Shown piece by piece: positions 34,277-44,359 of a DNA stretch of 61,914 nt. The number at the start of each line of letters is the position of its first letter. The stretch's first letter is position 1. The position numbers and the translations under genes are program-made. The notes below the pieces were generated by a model, which was not told the DNA's origin, did no database searches, and saw only the letters and a program-made list of their open reading frames with translations. The DNA is from a bacterium. GTDB taxonomy: Bacteria > Zixibacteria > MSB-5A5 > GN15 > FEB-12. The stretch is taken from the NCBI GenBank assembly GCA_030605565.1, contig JAUWIB010000097.1:1-61914 (forward strand). The letters are read 5' to 3'.

Positions 34277-36025
34277 CTAAAAAACCTGGGCCAGGCGGAC
34301 ATAGATTTTGGGGTCGTCGTCGTCGGAACTGTCCAGCCGCTTGGCGAGGCTGATACGGAAATCACTGCCGAACGACAGGGCAATCCCCAGCGAGTGTTTA
34401 AGCTCGATGTCATCGCCTAGGCTTGTCTCGTTGGCGATCTGGCCCATATCCCAAATGATCGACGCCGCGATATCGGTGGCCGGAAAACGCGTACGGTATT
34501 CAGCGTTGGCCATCCAGAAGCGGGTACCCATGTACTCCTTGTGGTCATAGCCTCGCAGGGTGCCGAGACCCCCCAGGAAGAACCGCTTGTAGATTGGAAG
34601 GTAGCCGTCGCTGCCGCCGTACATCCCCCGCAGAATCAACATCGAGCGCCGGTGCACTTCTTGAAAACGAGTAAGAGCAAGAGTGTACCGACGGTAGTCG
34701 AAGTCTGACGACAAGTCAGGGTGAGCGTACTCCAGCGAAGATTCGAGCCGCCATGAGGAACGGCCGAACCGATCATCCGGATCGCCGTTATCCCAGTCAA
34801 GGTCAATGGACAGGTAGGCATTGGTTGTCGAGTCGATTTCGCTAATCAGGGCAGTTCGGTAGCTGCTGTCGACGGTGGCGTAGTTGTCGCAGAATCTCTT
34901 GTCGCCGTCGAACAGATGCCACAGATTGTGGTGAGCCGCGAGCCACTTGGTTTCCTCATAACTATAGCCAACTTGAAGCAGGGTTGTGTTCACAGGGCGG
35001 AAACGCGCGTAAGCCCAACCGCCCTCTGCTTCATAGTAATCCTTGTAATCCTCACCGGCCAGCAACGCGAAGGCGGTGTTCTCGCAGTCACTCAACAGCC
35101 AGTCATCCTCCGAAACCAGGTGGCGGTAGTATTCCCCACCGACAGCCAGCGCCGGTGTCCGCAGGATTGTCTGCTCCAGGCCGAAATCGAAGCGCCACCT
35201 CTCCGAAGCAAAGGCGTATGCTCCATCCATCCAGATTTGTGGCAGGAGCGAATCTGGATCCTCGAACTCCCCACCGAGACCGAGCAGCAAACCATCGACT
35301 CGGTTGTACTCGAGGGCTCCGGTCATGTCAAACCGGTCTACTCGGCGCCGGAAGCGATGACGGCGTTCGACGCGGCGTTCGTCATGAGTGTACATCTCGC
35401 CGTACACGGTGGCATCGCGCGCCGCGTCGATCCGGCCGGTCAGGGTAGCCAGATCACCTCGAGCCACCGCTGCCGGTCCTACGTACACATTTCCGAAAAG
35501 AGACAGTACGTCCTTGTTGACCTCGCCGTAGACCTCGATATCGCCAATGACACTGAGCGCAAGCCCTCGAACAAACTCGTCCTCCTCAATGACAATGGGT
35601 TGATCGAAGCTGATTCGATTGCCTTTCTTGAGACGGGTCACGCGGCTCGATTCGCCGGGGATGGTCAAGAACGAGATGGCGAAGTACTCCCCCTCATCGA
35701 GAATACCGACATCAATGACCTCCTCAAGATTGCGCCTTACTCCCTCCAGAATCAACCCGTCCTTGTCGAAGATGGGTACGCCGTCGGCACTGACGACCCC
35801 GTTCTTGATCGTCACGCTCTTGCGAGCGAATTGAGTCGTGATTTCGCGATTGGAATCGGTAACGTGAATTGAGATATCGTCCTTGTGATAGACAATGCGA
35901 AACAGTTCTTCGTAGCGATCCGACCGTTGATAGTCCTGATAACCGGTTTCACCCGGAGCCGCCGCCGCATAAGCTGACAGGATTATTAGCGTTGTTGAAG
36001 CGAGAACCACTATCCGTTTGGTCAT
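34277..36025 (-). CDS. Omp85/D15-like outer membrane protein with a polymer-like passenger
   Basis: A 582-residue protein from the ATG at 36025, chosen for the GGAGGAT site just upstream; a longer form would begin at 36058. There is a signal peptide (about residues 1-23). Residues near 150-205 form a short repeat-like beta segment ('GDIEVYGEVNKDVLSLFGNVYV...GDLATLTGRI'), like bactofilin or polymer-forming beta helices. The C-terminal half is a barrel with the Omp85 lid-loop motif 'GGLGTLRGYDHKEY', and the last residue is Phe. No POTRA domains are obvious, so it is unlikely to be BamA itself. It may serve surface export or a capsule-like layer. Confidence 0.7.
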   Translation of the reverse strand: MTKRIVVLASTTLIILSAYAAAAPGETGYQDYQRSDRYEELFRIVYHKDDISIHVTDSNREITTQFARKSVTIKNGVVSADGVPIFDKDGLILEGVRRNLEEVIDVGILDEGEYFAISFLTIPGESSRVTRLKKGNRISFDQPIVIEEDEFVRGLALSVIGDIEVYGEVNKDVLSLFGNVYVGPAAVARGDLATLTGRIDAARDATVYGEMYTHDERRVERRHRFRRRVDRFDMTGALEYNRVDGLLLGLGGEFEDPDSLLPQIWMDGAYAFASERWRFDFGLEQTILRTPALAVGGEYYRHLVSEDDWLLSDCENTAFALLAGEDYKDYYEAEGGWAYARFRPVNTTLLQVGYSYEETKWLAAHHNLWHLFDGDKRFCDNYATVDSSYRTALISEIDSTTNAYLSIDLDWDNGDPDDRFGRSSWRLESSLEYAHPDLSSDFDYRRYTLALTRFQEVHRRSMLILRGMYGGSDGYLPIYKRFFLGGLGTLRGYDHKEYMGTRFWMANAEYRTRFPATDIAASIIWDMGQIANETSLGDDIELKHSLGIALSFGSDFRISLAKRLDSSDDDDPKIYVRLAQVF

Positions 36026-36450
36026 AACATCCTCCGTTTTTCTAAAAGCATGAAACAAATTCCGTGCCGGCGAGTCAAGTTGTGATTATGCCGCCGTTTA
36101 TGACGCACTCCTGTTGGTGAGCGTGGTATCTTTACACACCCATGAACGGAATTTGTTCACGATGTCGTGCATGCGGGAGGCGTGAACTCTTGTAGGTCAG
36201 GAGGCCTGTCCTCCTGACGCGGAATGTCAGGACCGCAAAGGTTCTGTACTCGGTACCCCACCTAAAGCGGAGCTACAGGTGGGTTCCTGATTTCTTGATG
36301 CTGTTTAACCGACACCTGACTCCCCCTCAAAATGCGGGCGACCTGGGACGCATATCGAACTCTGATTGCTAACCAAGCTGCCATGGTCCGACGATACTAC
36401 TAGGGTGTTACAGTAGAAGAGTTCGACTTTCGCGGCTTCGACCTAACTTA
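36026..36450. repeat. Gene-free gap with palindromic repeats
   Basis: About 425 bases without a gene. It holds GTCAGGAGG-CCTGT-CCTCCTGAC (near 36197-36219), a strong hairpin, and a GGTACCCCACC...GGTGGGT palindrome (36251-36285) related to the one near 24428. The 'CCTCAAAATGCG' tail near 36325 also echoes the 24469-24538 unit. Upstream signals of the Omp85-like gene (minus strand) must lie at its left end. Confidence 0.55.
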
Positions 36451-37983
36451 CTAGTACACATGAAGATCCTCTAGAGGCACTGAGCCTGATATCGGTCTGT
36501 GGTCTTCGAGGTGTAGTGTATAGTTGACACTATAGCGCAGCTTTCTGGACTCAGCCCACACGCTGTCATCGAACCTGTATTCGAGGCAATAATCGGGCTC
36601 CCGGCCTAATAACTCAACTTCCTCACCAGGGAAAACGCGTTCATTCCAGTCGAGTGAGTACACTCTTGAGTCAACACTGCCTTTAGTGATGTTCCGCTTG
36701 GCCATTTTCAGACCTGCGGTTTTGGTGATCGGCACAATCGATGGCCATTCGAGTTTCAAGCGCAAGCGTCCCTGATCAGGTGGTTCGTTCAGTTTCAGCT
36801 TGACAGTTAATCCATATGTATGTAATCGATCAGATATCTGAAGCTCCTTGAATCCGATAGTCAACTCCGCGACTTCAGTGCTACTTGAGGGAATAATATC
36901 GTTCTTGTCGCGACTGGTGCGAGCAATAGAGGCCCTCAGTATTTCATCAGCAACGTTTTTGATTCCTGTTATTGTGCTTACGGCCAGTCGATCAGCCAGG
37001 GTGGGAGAATACTCCACTATGTCTTCATGTCCAACGTTGTGCCAGATAGGCAGAATGACTTTGGCCCCGTCAATCTCTTTCTGCACCAGTCCTGACAGTT
37101 CTCTCTCTGGCCAATGTTTGCCAAAGAAGCTCGGGCTGAGGACGACGATCCCAAATCGTGACCTTTTGAGACCATCATCGATCTTTCGAGACAGACTGTC
37201 TCCAAGAGTCAGAGATGCTTGGTCTAACCATACCTTGGCGTCATGACGCTGTAGTTCCTTCGAGAGAGGTAATACAACACTGTCCTTATCTTCCGATGCG
37301 TGGCAGATGAAAAAATCCCATTCCACATTTCTCTCCGACGATGAAGGTCTGTAAGGGGAGTAATCCCCTTCTTTCCTGAGACGCTGTAGGTTATCGTAGT
37401 TCTCCTTTGAGACGGTGAAGACCTCGATCAACCACTCCTCCTCATTACCCTTTTGTGACCAGATATGAGGCGCCCATGCAAAGCTTATCATCCCGTGTTT
37501 ATGAAGAAAATGCAGTTCCCGGACTATTCTTGAAGGTCCTGATTGAATAGCAGTTACCACTTCGACAACTGTGAATGGGCTCTCAAAGTCATGATCGTAA
37601 CGCCCGAGAATATATGCTGCTATTTCTTGCCGCAGTAAGTCATGAGAATCACTCGTATACCTATCCTTATAGAACGCCTCGAAGTTGCCAGTATCGATGG
37701 TTTCAGGATCCTTCTTCGCAAGTAAGGCATCCTTTAATACTCTGAGAAGGACGAGTTCTAAGGCACCAGCGGGTTTCTCTGATGCCAGAAGAATGTCAGT
37801 CGCTAGAACCACAGATTCCCTTGCACCTTCCAACGTCGAGATACCGAATTTGAAGGCTTTTGCGGTGCGACTGTCGATTCTACGTCCATGGCTTGGACAA
37901 GTTATCTCAACTACGTCATTATTAACAAGCAGATGAAGTTCAAAGGTACTTAAGCAACTGCTGAATTGGTTACCTTGTATCAT
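36451..37983 (-). CDS. TIR-domain protein with C-terminal beta domain
   Basis: A 510-residue cytoplasmic protein. The N-terminal part (1-215) is unrecognised, with a possible winged-helix segment near 135-175. The TIR domain spans about 221-345: 'WDFFICHASEDKDSVVLPL', 'VWLDQASLTLGDSL', 'SRFGIVVLSPSFFGKHW'. E295 stands four residues after W291, the same spacing as the catalytic glutamate of SARM1, so NAD+ hydrolysis is plausible. Residues 365-510 are strand-rich. The gene is AT-richer than its neighbours and monocistronic, between repeat-containing gaps. Bacterial TIR proteins often act in anti-phage defence; that role here is inference. Confidence 0.82.
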   Translation of the reverse strand: MIQGNQFSSCLSTFELHLLVNNDVVEITCPSHGRRIDSRTAKAFKFGISTLEGARESVVLATDILLASEKPAGALELVLLRVLKDALLAKKDPETIDTGNFEAFYKDRYTSDSHDLLRQEIAAYILGRYDHDFESPFTVVEVVTAIQSGPSRIVRELHFLHKHGMISFAWAPHIWSQKGNEEEWLIEVFTVSKENYDNLQRLRKEGDYSPYRPSSSERNVEWDFFICHASEDKDSVVLPLSKELQRHDAKVWLDQASLTLGDSLSRKIDDGLKRSRFGIVVLSPSFFGKHWPERELSGLVQKEIDGAKVILPIWHNVGHEDIVEYSPTLADRLAVSTITGIKNVADEILRASIARTSRDKNDIIPSSSTEVAELTIGFKELQISDRLHTYGLTVKLKLNEPPDQGRLRLKLEWPSIVPITKTAGLKMAKRNITKGSVDSRVYSLDWNERVFPGEEVELLGREPDYCLEYRFDDSVWAESRKLRYSVNYTLHLEDHRPISGSVPLEDLHVY

Positions 37984-38207
37984 CCTATTGAGTTCCTTTT
38001 CAAGTTCTGCTCCACATAGCTTGCTCCAGAGGCTAATTATAAACTCTCCTACTTAGAGTATTCGAAATCTACCCAGCTGTCAACAACTTCGGAGACATTT
38101 CAGCAGGATGGCCGGGTGGCCGAGGGCTTTCCCTGGGTTTCCAGAGAACATGTTGCTATGCCTCGTATTAGTCAAAAGTGGGCAAGGCGGGATTCGAAGG
38201 CACCGAT

Positions 38208-39548
38208 TCACCTGTCTTTCAGGCCGAACTCCTTTATCTTCCGGGAGAGATTGGATCGATCAACCTCAAGCAGGCGCGCAGCCTCGGAGATGTTCCCTTT
38301 GCATCTCTGCAGCGTAGTCTGTAGCAGGTTCTTCTCAAAGGTGCGAAGTTGTTCGGCCAGCGAGGCAGCGTTCGGCGCTGGGGCGGCAGGCGTTCCCGAG
38401 CCGGGTTGAGAAGTCAATTCCTCGAGATTGATAGTACGACCATGGGCGACTATGGTGAGGCGTTCGATGATGTTCTTCAATTGCCGCACGTTCCCCGGGT
38501 AACCGAGAGTGGTCAGGTAGGCCAGGGCGTCGCCGGAGAGAGTGGTTTGCGACGATGGATCGAACCGCCTGAGGAACTCTCCCACTAACAGCGGGATATC
38601 GTCCGTTCGTTCACGTAGTGGCGGCGCCTTGATCTGAAACACCGACAGGCGGTAGAAGAGGTCCTCACGAAACTGTGCCTGAGCGATCAGTTCGGACAGG
38701 TTGCGATTGGTGGCGGCGATCACGCGTACATCGACCAGGTGGCAATCGGTGGCGCCTAACGTTTCCACCTCACCCGTTTCCAACACGCGCAGCAGTTTGG
38801 CCTGACACGACCGGGGGAGATCACCTATCTCGTCGAGAAAAATGGTGCCGCCGTCAGCCAGGACGAATTTGCCGGGGTAGTCCTTGACGGCGCCGGTGAA
38901 AGCACCCTTGCGATGCCCGAACAACTCCGACTCGAAAAGCGTTTCCGGGATGCCGGGACAGTTGACTTTGACAAACGGTCGGTCGCGGCGACGACTTTCA
39001 AGATAGATGCGAGTGGCCACCAGTTCTTTGCCGGTACCGTTCTCACCTTCGATCAGAACGGTAACGTCGGTCGGTGCGGCCTGGCTGATGACACTCGAAA
39101 GTTGCTTCATGGACGCCGACTGTCCGATCATCTGCGAACCGGCATCCACCTCATCGGCCATGATCGAACGTTGCCGTTCGGCCTGCATTAGCATCAAGGT
39201 GGCGCGCACCGATGAGATCAGTCGTTCCGGCGCGACCGGTTTTTCCAGATAATCGACGGCGCCGAGCTTCATGGCTTCCAGAGCGATTCCGATTTCAGAC
39301 TGTCCGGAGATAACCAGAACCATCGGTGCGGTAGGTTCCCCCTTTATCCGCTTTAGAAACTCGATTCCGGAGAGTCCCGGCAGGTTGAGATCAAGCAGGA
39401 CCAGATCGTACCTGCTCCGCGCAATTCGTTTGAGGCCGGTCTCAGCGTCGGATGCGCCTTCAGCGAGGTGTCCTTCGTCGGTCAACAGCGAAGCGAAGGA
39501 ACTGGTGATGTTGGGTTCATCATCGATTATCAGGATTCTATTCTGCAT
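38208..39548 (-). CDS. NtrC-type sigma-54-dependent response regulator
   Basis: A 446-residue regulator. The receiver domain (1-120) has D9-D10 and the phosphoacceptor D53. The AAA+ domain has Walker A 'GENGTGKE', the sigma-54 contact loop 'GAFTGA' ('GHRKGAFTGAVKDY') and Walker B 'GGTIFLDEIGDL'. A Fis-type helix-turn-helix ends the protein ('NISEAARLLEVDRSNLSRKIKEFG'). It overlaps the upstream kinase gene by 11 bases, making an NtrY/NtrX-like pair. Confidence 0.95.
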   Translation of the reverse strand: MQNRILIIDDEPNITSSFASLLTDEGHLAEGASDAETGLKRIARSRYDLVLLDLNLPGLSGIEFLKRIKGEPTAPMVLVISGQSEIGIALEAMKLGAVDYLEKPVAPERLISSVRATLMLMQAERQRSIMADEVDAGSQMIGQSASMKQLSSVISQAAPTDVTVLIEGENGTGKELVATRIYLESRRRDRPFVKVNCPGIPETLFESELFGHRKGAFTGAVKDYPGKFVLADGGTIFLDEIGDLPRSCQAKLLRVLETGEVETLGATDCHLVDVRVIAATNRNLSELIAQAQFREDLFYRLSVFQIKAPPLRERTDDIPLLVGEFLRRFDPSSQTTLSGDALAYLTTLGYPGNVRQLKNIIERLTIVAHGRTINLEELTSQPGSGTPAAPAPNAASLAEQLRTFEKNLLQTTLQRCKGNISEAARLLEVDRSNLSRKIKEFGLKDR

Positions 39549-40992
39549 CCGATTCGTCCTCCCGCTGCAGCGTGATAGTGATTGTCGTGCCCGATCCTTC
39601 TTTCGAGTCGATAGTGAGCCGGCCGCCGCTTTCAGTTACGACTTTCTCTACGATTGCCAGTCCCAGTCCCTTGCCCTTTTTCTTGGTAGTAAAGTACGGT
39701 ATTCTGGCCGAAGAAATCGTCTCGGGCGACATGCCGGCGCCATGATCCTCCACGATGATGTCGATTCGGTCCTCACTTGCGATGAGAGCCAGACGAACCA
39801 GGTCACCCTGAGATGAAGCATCGGCGGCGTTCTGTAACAAATTGTGCAAGGCCTCTCGAAAATAGGTAACGTCCAGTTTGGCTGTTACGGTGTGGTCCGG
39901 TAGTTCGATGTCAAAGCGATAGCTATCCATGCGATCACGATAGAGAGCAGCGATCGATTGCAGGAGATCCGTGAGATCGACTGTCTCCAACCTGGGCGGT
40001 GGGAGTTTGGCCAGGTGAGAAAAACGGTCGGCCAGATCGACCAGGTGCTTCAGTTCTTCCGTAGCTGCTCGCAATGGTTCCGCAGCTTCGGAGTAATGAT
40101 CGGAGTCTTTCAGCAGTTTCTCCAAACGGTGCAGCGAGATCATGATCGGTTGCAGGGGGTTCTTCAGTTCGTGAGCAAACCGTCGTGCAACGCTGCGCCA
40201 GGCCGCGACGCGTTCCGTCTGCGCCAGGCGGGTGGTAGTGAACTCCAGGCGTTCCGACATGCGGTTGAAACTGTTGATCAAGGTGCGTACCTCGCCGACA
40301 CCGGCCGGTTCAACCTTCCGTCCGAATTTTCCCTCGGCGATCTCTTCGGAGGCACTGCTCAGGCGGATCAACGGACGCGACAGTGATCCTGCCAGACGAG
40401 AAGAAAAAACCCAGGCCACAACGACCGTGACGCATCCCACCAGCAAGAAGAGGAGGGCCAGAAAGTAAAGGTATCGAGAACGAAGCTCTTTGCTTGACGA
40501 TCTTCCGGCCTGTTCTCTTTGTATTCGTTCCAGCATTCGTGAGTACTCGCGGTCGTGGAGATACCCGCCGCAGATGAGTTCCGACGTCGCGGAGACGCGA
40601 CAGTGATACTGCAGCACACCGTACGGTGTCTCCAGCATACCACCGTGGTTTTCGAGGATGCGGGTGCGCAGGTCCTTGCTACCCACCGATGCGAGCAGAG
40701 AGTCGCCAAGGTGCGTTGTCATCACGGTATCATCCAGCGTGAACAAGAAATCCAGGTCTGTCCGGAGCGGTGAGGCTCCCAAAGTGAATACGTTGATGCC
40801 AGTCTCTATTCTCGAAACCACGAAGGTCTTGTAGTAATTGTCAAGCTCAGTGGTTCCACCGGCAGTGGTCGATGTTTGGAAGGCCGTTGACTCGGTAGTC
40901 AGGTAATAACCAAAGAGGGCCAAAGCTGCTGCTGGTATGAGGGAGAACAGCAGGAAAAGCCTGAACAGTTTTCTGCCAAACCCGGATTTCAT
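39538..40992 (-). CDS. NtrY-like membrane sensor histidine kinase
   Basis: A 484-residue kinase. A membrane helix near 10-30 and another near 170-193 enclose a periplasmic sensor of about 140 residues. A HAMP-like segment follows ('RPLIRLSSASEEIAEGKF'). The H-box is 'RRFAHELKNPLQPIMISL' near residue 273, with N-box 'LHNLLQNAADASS' and G-boxes 'DHGAGMS' and 'GKGLGLA'. It starts 6 bases after the Nudix gene and overlaps the regulator, so it is the middle of the minus-strand operon. Confidence 0.93.
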   Translation of the reverse strand: MKSGFGRKLFRLFLLFSLIPAAALALFGYYLTTESTAFQTSTTAGGTTELDNYYKTFVVSRIETGINVFTLGASPLRTDLDFLFTLDDTVMTTHLGDSLLASVGSKDLRTRILENHGGMLETPYGVLQYHCRVSATSELICGGYLHDREYSRMLERIQREQAGRSSSKELRSRYLYFLALLFLLVGCVTVVVAWVFSSRLAGSLSRPLIRLSSASEEIAEGKFGRKVEPAGVGEVRTLINSFNRMSERLEFTTTRLAQTERVAAWRSVARRFAHELKNPLQPIMISLHRLEKLLKDSDHYSEAAEPLRAATEELKHLVDLADRFSHLAKLPPPRLETVDLTDLLQSIAALYRDRMDSYRFDIELPDHTVTAKLDVTYFREALHNLLQNAADASSQGDLVRLALIASEDRIDIIVEDHGAGMSPETISSARIPYFTTKKKGKGLGLAIVEKVVTESGGRLTIDSKEGSGTTITITLQREDESDAE

Positions 40993-40997
40993 TGGAC

Positions 40998-41564
40998 TCA
41001 GTTTAGAAAGCGGTGAATGTATTCCTGAAGCGCCTGGCGGTGCGATATGAAGGCGATCTTGTCCGGCAGATCGTCAAAGGGGAAGTAACGAACCTCCATA
41101 GCGTCATCAGCCGCCTGCATTTCACCGCCGACCACATCACCCAGGTACAGGATGAGAACAGCATTGGTGCGCGGGTCGTCGTTGCCGTGGTAGACGTCGA
41201 ACATCGAAGTCAAACGCACTGTCAGTCCCGTCTCTTCGGCCAACTCACGCACGGCGGTTTCCTTGGGATGTTCGCTCCACTCCATAAAACCGGCCGGAAT
41301 ACACCACCAACCTATCCGCGGAGGATGCGCCCGCTTGACCAACAGAACCTCTTCCTCCCGGACCACAATCACTCCGGCGGCCGGGATTGGGTTTTGATAG
41401 AAGATGTACCCGCACTCTTCGTCAGGACAGACCATGCGCTGCGCATGTTCGACCTCGCGTTCCACCAGCGGTCCGCCGCACTTCGGACAGTATAGGTAGC
41501 CGCAGTGCATGTTCTTCAGTTCAGTCAGTTTGCGGTCGTCGAACAGATCATGTTTCTTACTCAT
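40998..41564 (-). CDS. Nudix hydrolase with zinc ribbon
   Basis: A 188-residue protein. A Cys4 zinc ribbon (C26, C29, C46, C51, 'YCPKCG...CPDEECG') precedes a complete Nudix box, G92 to L114 ('GFMEWSEHPKE...RELAEETGL'). The arrangement resembles NudC-type NADH pyrophosphatases, though shorter. It hydrolyses a nucleoside diphosphate derivative that cannot be specified. It overlaps the phosphatase gene by 8 bases and sits inside a signalling operon. Confidence 0.88.
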   Translation of the reverse strand: MSKKHDLFDDRKLTELKNMHCGYLYCPKCGGPLVEREVEHAQRMVCPDEECGYIFYQNPIPAAGVIVVREEEVLLVKRAHPPRIGWWCIPAGFMEWSEHPKETAVRELAEETGLTVRLTSMFDVYHGNDDPRTNAVLILYLGDVVGGEMQAADDAMEVRYFPFDDLPDKIAFISHRQALQEYIHRFLN

Positions 41565-43815
41565 GAGTGCTGATTATCCCGTTCATTTTGAGGGCTACTA
41601 TCGTCGTGTCATCGCGCGGTGGGCTGGTCGGATCATGGGAACGCACGTCTTTCAGCATTGTCTCCATGATTTCGTGAGCATCCTGATTGCGATGACTGCA
41701 CACAAGCTGGCGGAGGCGGTCTTCGCCATACTCCACCTCGTTTTCGTTCATGGCCTCGGACAGACCGTCGGTGAACAACACCAGCATGTCATCCGGCCCG
41801 AGTATCACCGTATCCTCCTCATACTCCAGGTGGGGAAGAGCACCGACAATCGGCCCACCGGTCTTCAGCAGTTCAATAGTGCCGTCAGACCGGGCCAGAA
41901 TAGGATAGTTGTGCCCGGCGTTGGCATAGTGGAACGTACCGTGCCTGGTATCCAATTCGCCGTAGAAAAGGGTTACGTATTTCTCGGCCGAGGTGGCGTC
42001 GGCGAGCTGTTGATTGACATTCTTGAGCATACTGGCGATGGGAGTTCCGTTGTTAACTTCGGTGCGGATCATGGCTTGTGTTTGCGCGATCATCAAGGCC
42101 GCCGGCATCCCCTTACCCGACGCATCGGCGATAACCACGCCCAACCGATCTCCATCGATCTTGATGAAGTCGTAAAAGTCGCCTCCCACCGTCCGTGACG
42201 GTGTCGAACGGGCACAGATAGTGGAACAGTCGATACTCGGAGGATTTGAGGGCAGCAGGTCGAGTTGAATCTGCCGCGCCATGTTGATCTCTTCCTGAAG
42301 ACGCGTGCGCTCAAGAGACTCGACATATAACCGGGCGTTGGTGAGGGCGCTGACCATCTGGTTTGACAGTACCCCCAGCAGGTTGAGGTCCTCAGATGAA
42401 TAACGATACCCGGCTGCCTTTTCCGTCAGGGCCACAAACCCGAGCAAGTGGTCGGCGTCTTTCATGGGCAGCACCATTCGTACGCCGCGAGTCTCCAACA
42501 TCGTCGCCAGGTCGGAGCCGGGACTGTAATCGGTCAGGCTGCGGTAATAGGTCGGGGCGTCAAGCAGGTTTATTCCGCGCAGCATCAGGTCCTGGCGGTC
42601 TATGACAACCCGTCGCGGGTGGTCATCGCTGGGCAGCATGGCGTACTCGGTAATGCTGTCATCATACAAAACGAAATAGACGCGATTGACCAGAAGAGTC
42701 GTTTTGAGTGTCTCTTCGATAGTCTGGCGGAGTTGCGTCGGGTCGAAAAGCGATATCACCTGACGCGAAAATCGTTCGATCACATTGCGATGATCGGTAC
42801 GGGTCCGCATGAACATGGAACGAATCAGATCGTCCACCCAGTTATTGATGGGTTGAAAGAACAACAGGAGCAGGATGATGAAACCGTAGCTGACCAGTTC
42901 GGCCTCGACACCAAACATGGAAGCCACGATGGCCCGACTCTGAACCACCATGACAATGTAGACACCCACCAGCAGAGCAGATGTAATAGTGTTGACGAAA
43001 GATTGGCGGAACACCATCTGAACATCCAGGAACTGATGTCGTATGGTGGCGAAAATGAACAAACCCGACCCGGCCAGCAGTGCGATCACCAGCAGTGTGG
43101 AGGTAACCCCCTCGGTAAACTGTCTGGGGAACAGCAGCCAACCGATCTGCGAGATGAGATATAAGCCCAGACCGATTCGTGTGCCGGTCAGCACCCATCG
43201 CGTCTGGGTCAAAATCTTTGGGTTGGTGACACGCTTCCGGCCTGTCTCGAGAAAGTAACCTGCCGCTACTACGTAGGCTATGCTGATCACGGCAAAAATG
43301 GATCTCTCATATCCCCGAAGCACGTTCAGAGTTAGTTTCAGCCAGGAAAACAATGTCGCCAGCGGCTGCACGACCAGGCTGGAAAGCCCCTCGTCACCGG
43401 GGTCGACATGAAATATGTCGAGGGCGGAGGATAGCTGGTCAAAGAAGAGCACGATCACGCTGTGCATCAGCGGGGGCAGGAAAATCGCAAGGCGGATATA
43501 ACGATAGCCGGCGCGACTCAGGCGGTCAAAGGGAAACAGGCAGGAGAACAGGAGCAGAAGGGGGAAGAAAAACTCCCACAGGTGGCGCAGCTTGTAAACA
43601 GGTGACGCTTCGAAACCAAGGGGGGCGGTCGCCGATTGCGCGAGAACGGAGCCTAAGGCCATGAACAATGGACCCAGTCCCGCGAAAAATAACATGGCGC
43701 CGGTGACACGATTCAGCCTGCTGCGGAAATTGTCACGCGTAATAGTGATGGCCAGAAAAATCAGAAAGCCACCGGTTAGGAAATAGCACAGTGTTCTTAG
43801 AAGTTCTGCGCTCAT
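41557..43815 (-). CDS. Membrane SpoIIE/RsbU-type PP2C serine phosphatase
   Basis: A 752-residue protein. The first 310 residues carry about eight membrane helices. A GAF-like domain (about 335-500) follows, then a short coiled coil and a PP2C phosphatase ('RTVGGDFYDFIKIDGDRLGVVIADASGKGMPAALMI', 'TLFYGELDTRHGTFHYANAGHNYP', 'DDMLVLFTDGLSEAMN'). Metal-binding Asp residues are in place. The expected target is the phosphorylated STAS antagonist encoded upstream in the same operon, so this is the input of a partner switch. Confidence 0.92.
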   Translation of the reverse strand: MSAELLRTLCYFLTGGFLIFLAITITRDNFRSRLNRVTGAMLFFAGLGPLFMALGSVLAQSATAPLGFEASPVYKLRHLWEFFFPLLLLFSCLFPFDRLSRAGYRYIRLAIFLPPLMHSVIVLFFDQLSSALDIFHVDPGDEGLSSLVVQPLATLFSWLKLTLNVLRGYERSIFAVISIAYVVAAGYFLETGRKRVTNPKILTQTRWVLTGTRIGLGLYLISQIGWLLFPRQFTEGVTSTLLVIALLAGSGLFIFATIRHQFLDVQMVFRQSFVNTITSALLVGVYIVMVVQSRAIVASMFGVEAELVSYGFIILLLLFFQPINNWVDDLIRSMFMRTRTDHRNVIERFSRQVISLFDPTQLRQTIEETLKTTLLVNRVYFVLYDDSITEYAMLPSDDHPRRVVIDRQDLMLRGINLLDAPTYYRSLTDYSPGSDLATMLETRGVRMVLPMKDADHLLGFVALTEKAAGYRYSSEDLNLLGVLSNQMVSALTNARLYVESLERTRLQEEINMARQIQLDLLPSNPPSIDCSTICARSTPSRTVGGDFYDFIKIDGDRLGVVIADASGKGMPAALMIAQTQAMIRTEVNNGTPIASMLKNVNQQLADATSAEKYVTLFYGELDTRHGTFHYANAGHNYPILARSDGTIELLKTGGPIVGALPHLEYEEDTVILGPDDMLVLFTDGLSEAMNENEVEYGEDRLRQLVCSHRNQDAHEIMETMLKDVRSHDPTSPPRDDTTIVALKMNGIISTHE

Positions 43816-43852
43816 ACTTCAGCCTCAATCGATACGATCAGACCTTACTAAA

Positions 43853-44272
43853 CTAAATGCATTTGGTGACAATGACAGTGGTGCCTCTATCGGAGGCCTC
43901 AATCTCCACTTGGTCCATTAACGATCGCACAATGAATATCCCACGCCCGACCTCTTTCATCAGGTTGGCGTCATCGATCGGGTTCTCAATATCACAGGGA
44001 TCAAACCCGGCGCCCTGATCGGTCACAGATATCTCAACACAACCGTCGCTTTTTGAGATCGTCACGGTAACCGCCTTATCCGAGGCTGACTTGTTGCCAT
44101 GAAGGATGGCGTTGTTGACGAGTTCGGAGACGGATATGGCAATATCGGCTACGGCCGATTCGTCGGCGCCGAAACCGCGCAGGATGCCCTCAATGAATAC
44201 GTCAACGTCCGACAAGTACTCCTGGTTGGATGGAATCCAAATGCGGTTACCTTTGATCACTGGTTTCATCAT
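43853..44272 (-). CDS. RsbW-like anti-sigma serine kinase
   Basis: A 139-residue GHKL ATPase. The N-box is 'SVSELVNNAILHGNKSA', and G-box features are in 'VTDQGAGFDPCDIENP' and 'GRGIFIVRSLMDQVE'. Such proteins phosphorylate a STAS antagonist and may bind a sigma factor; the antagonist gene is next upstream. The cognate sigma factor is not in this operon. Confidence 0.9.
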   Translation of the reverse strand: MMKPVIKGNRIWIPSNQEYLSDVDVFIEGILRGFGADESAVADIAISVSELVNNAILHGNKSASDKAVTVTISKSDGCVEISVTDQGAGFDPCDIENPIDDANLMKEVGRGIFIVRSLMDQVEIEASDRGTTVIVTKCI

Positions 44273-44359
44273 GTTGCGGCGGTCTCCAAAAAAACAGGCA
44301 GGCTACGTCCGCGCCCACCCGTCATCGTGAACAACCATTCTCAGTCGACTTGCCGATAG

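Noticed and set aside
38105-38207. A tRNA-Ser/Leu-like stretch ('GGTGGCCGAGGGC' and 'GGGATTCGAAGGC')
   Set aside because: The D-arm-like and T-loop-like segments do not give pairing stems on either strand, and there is no acceptor stem or CCA.
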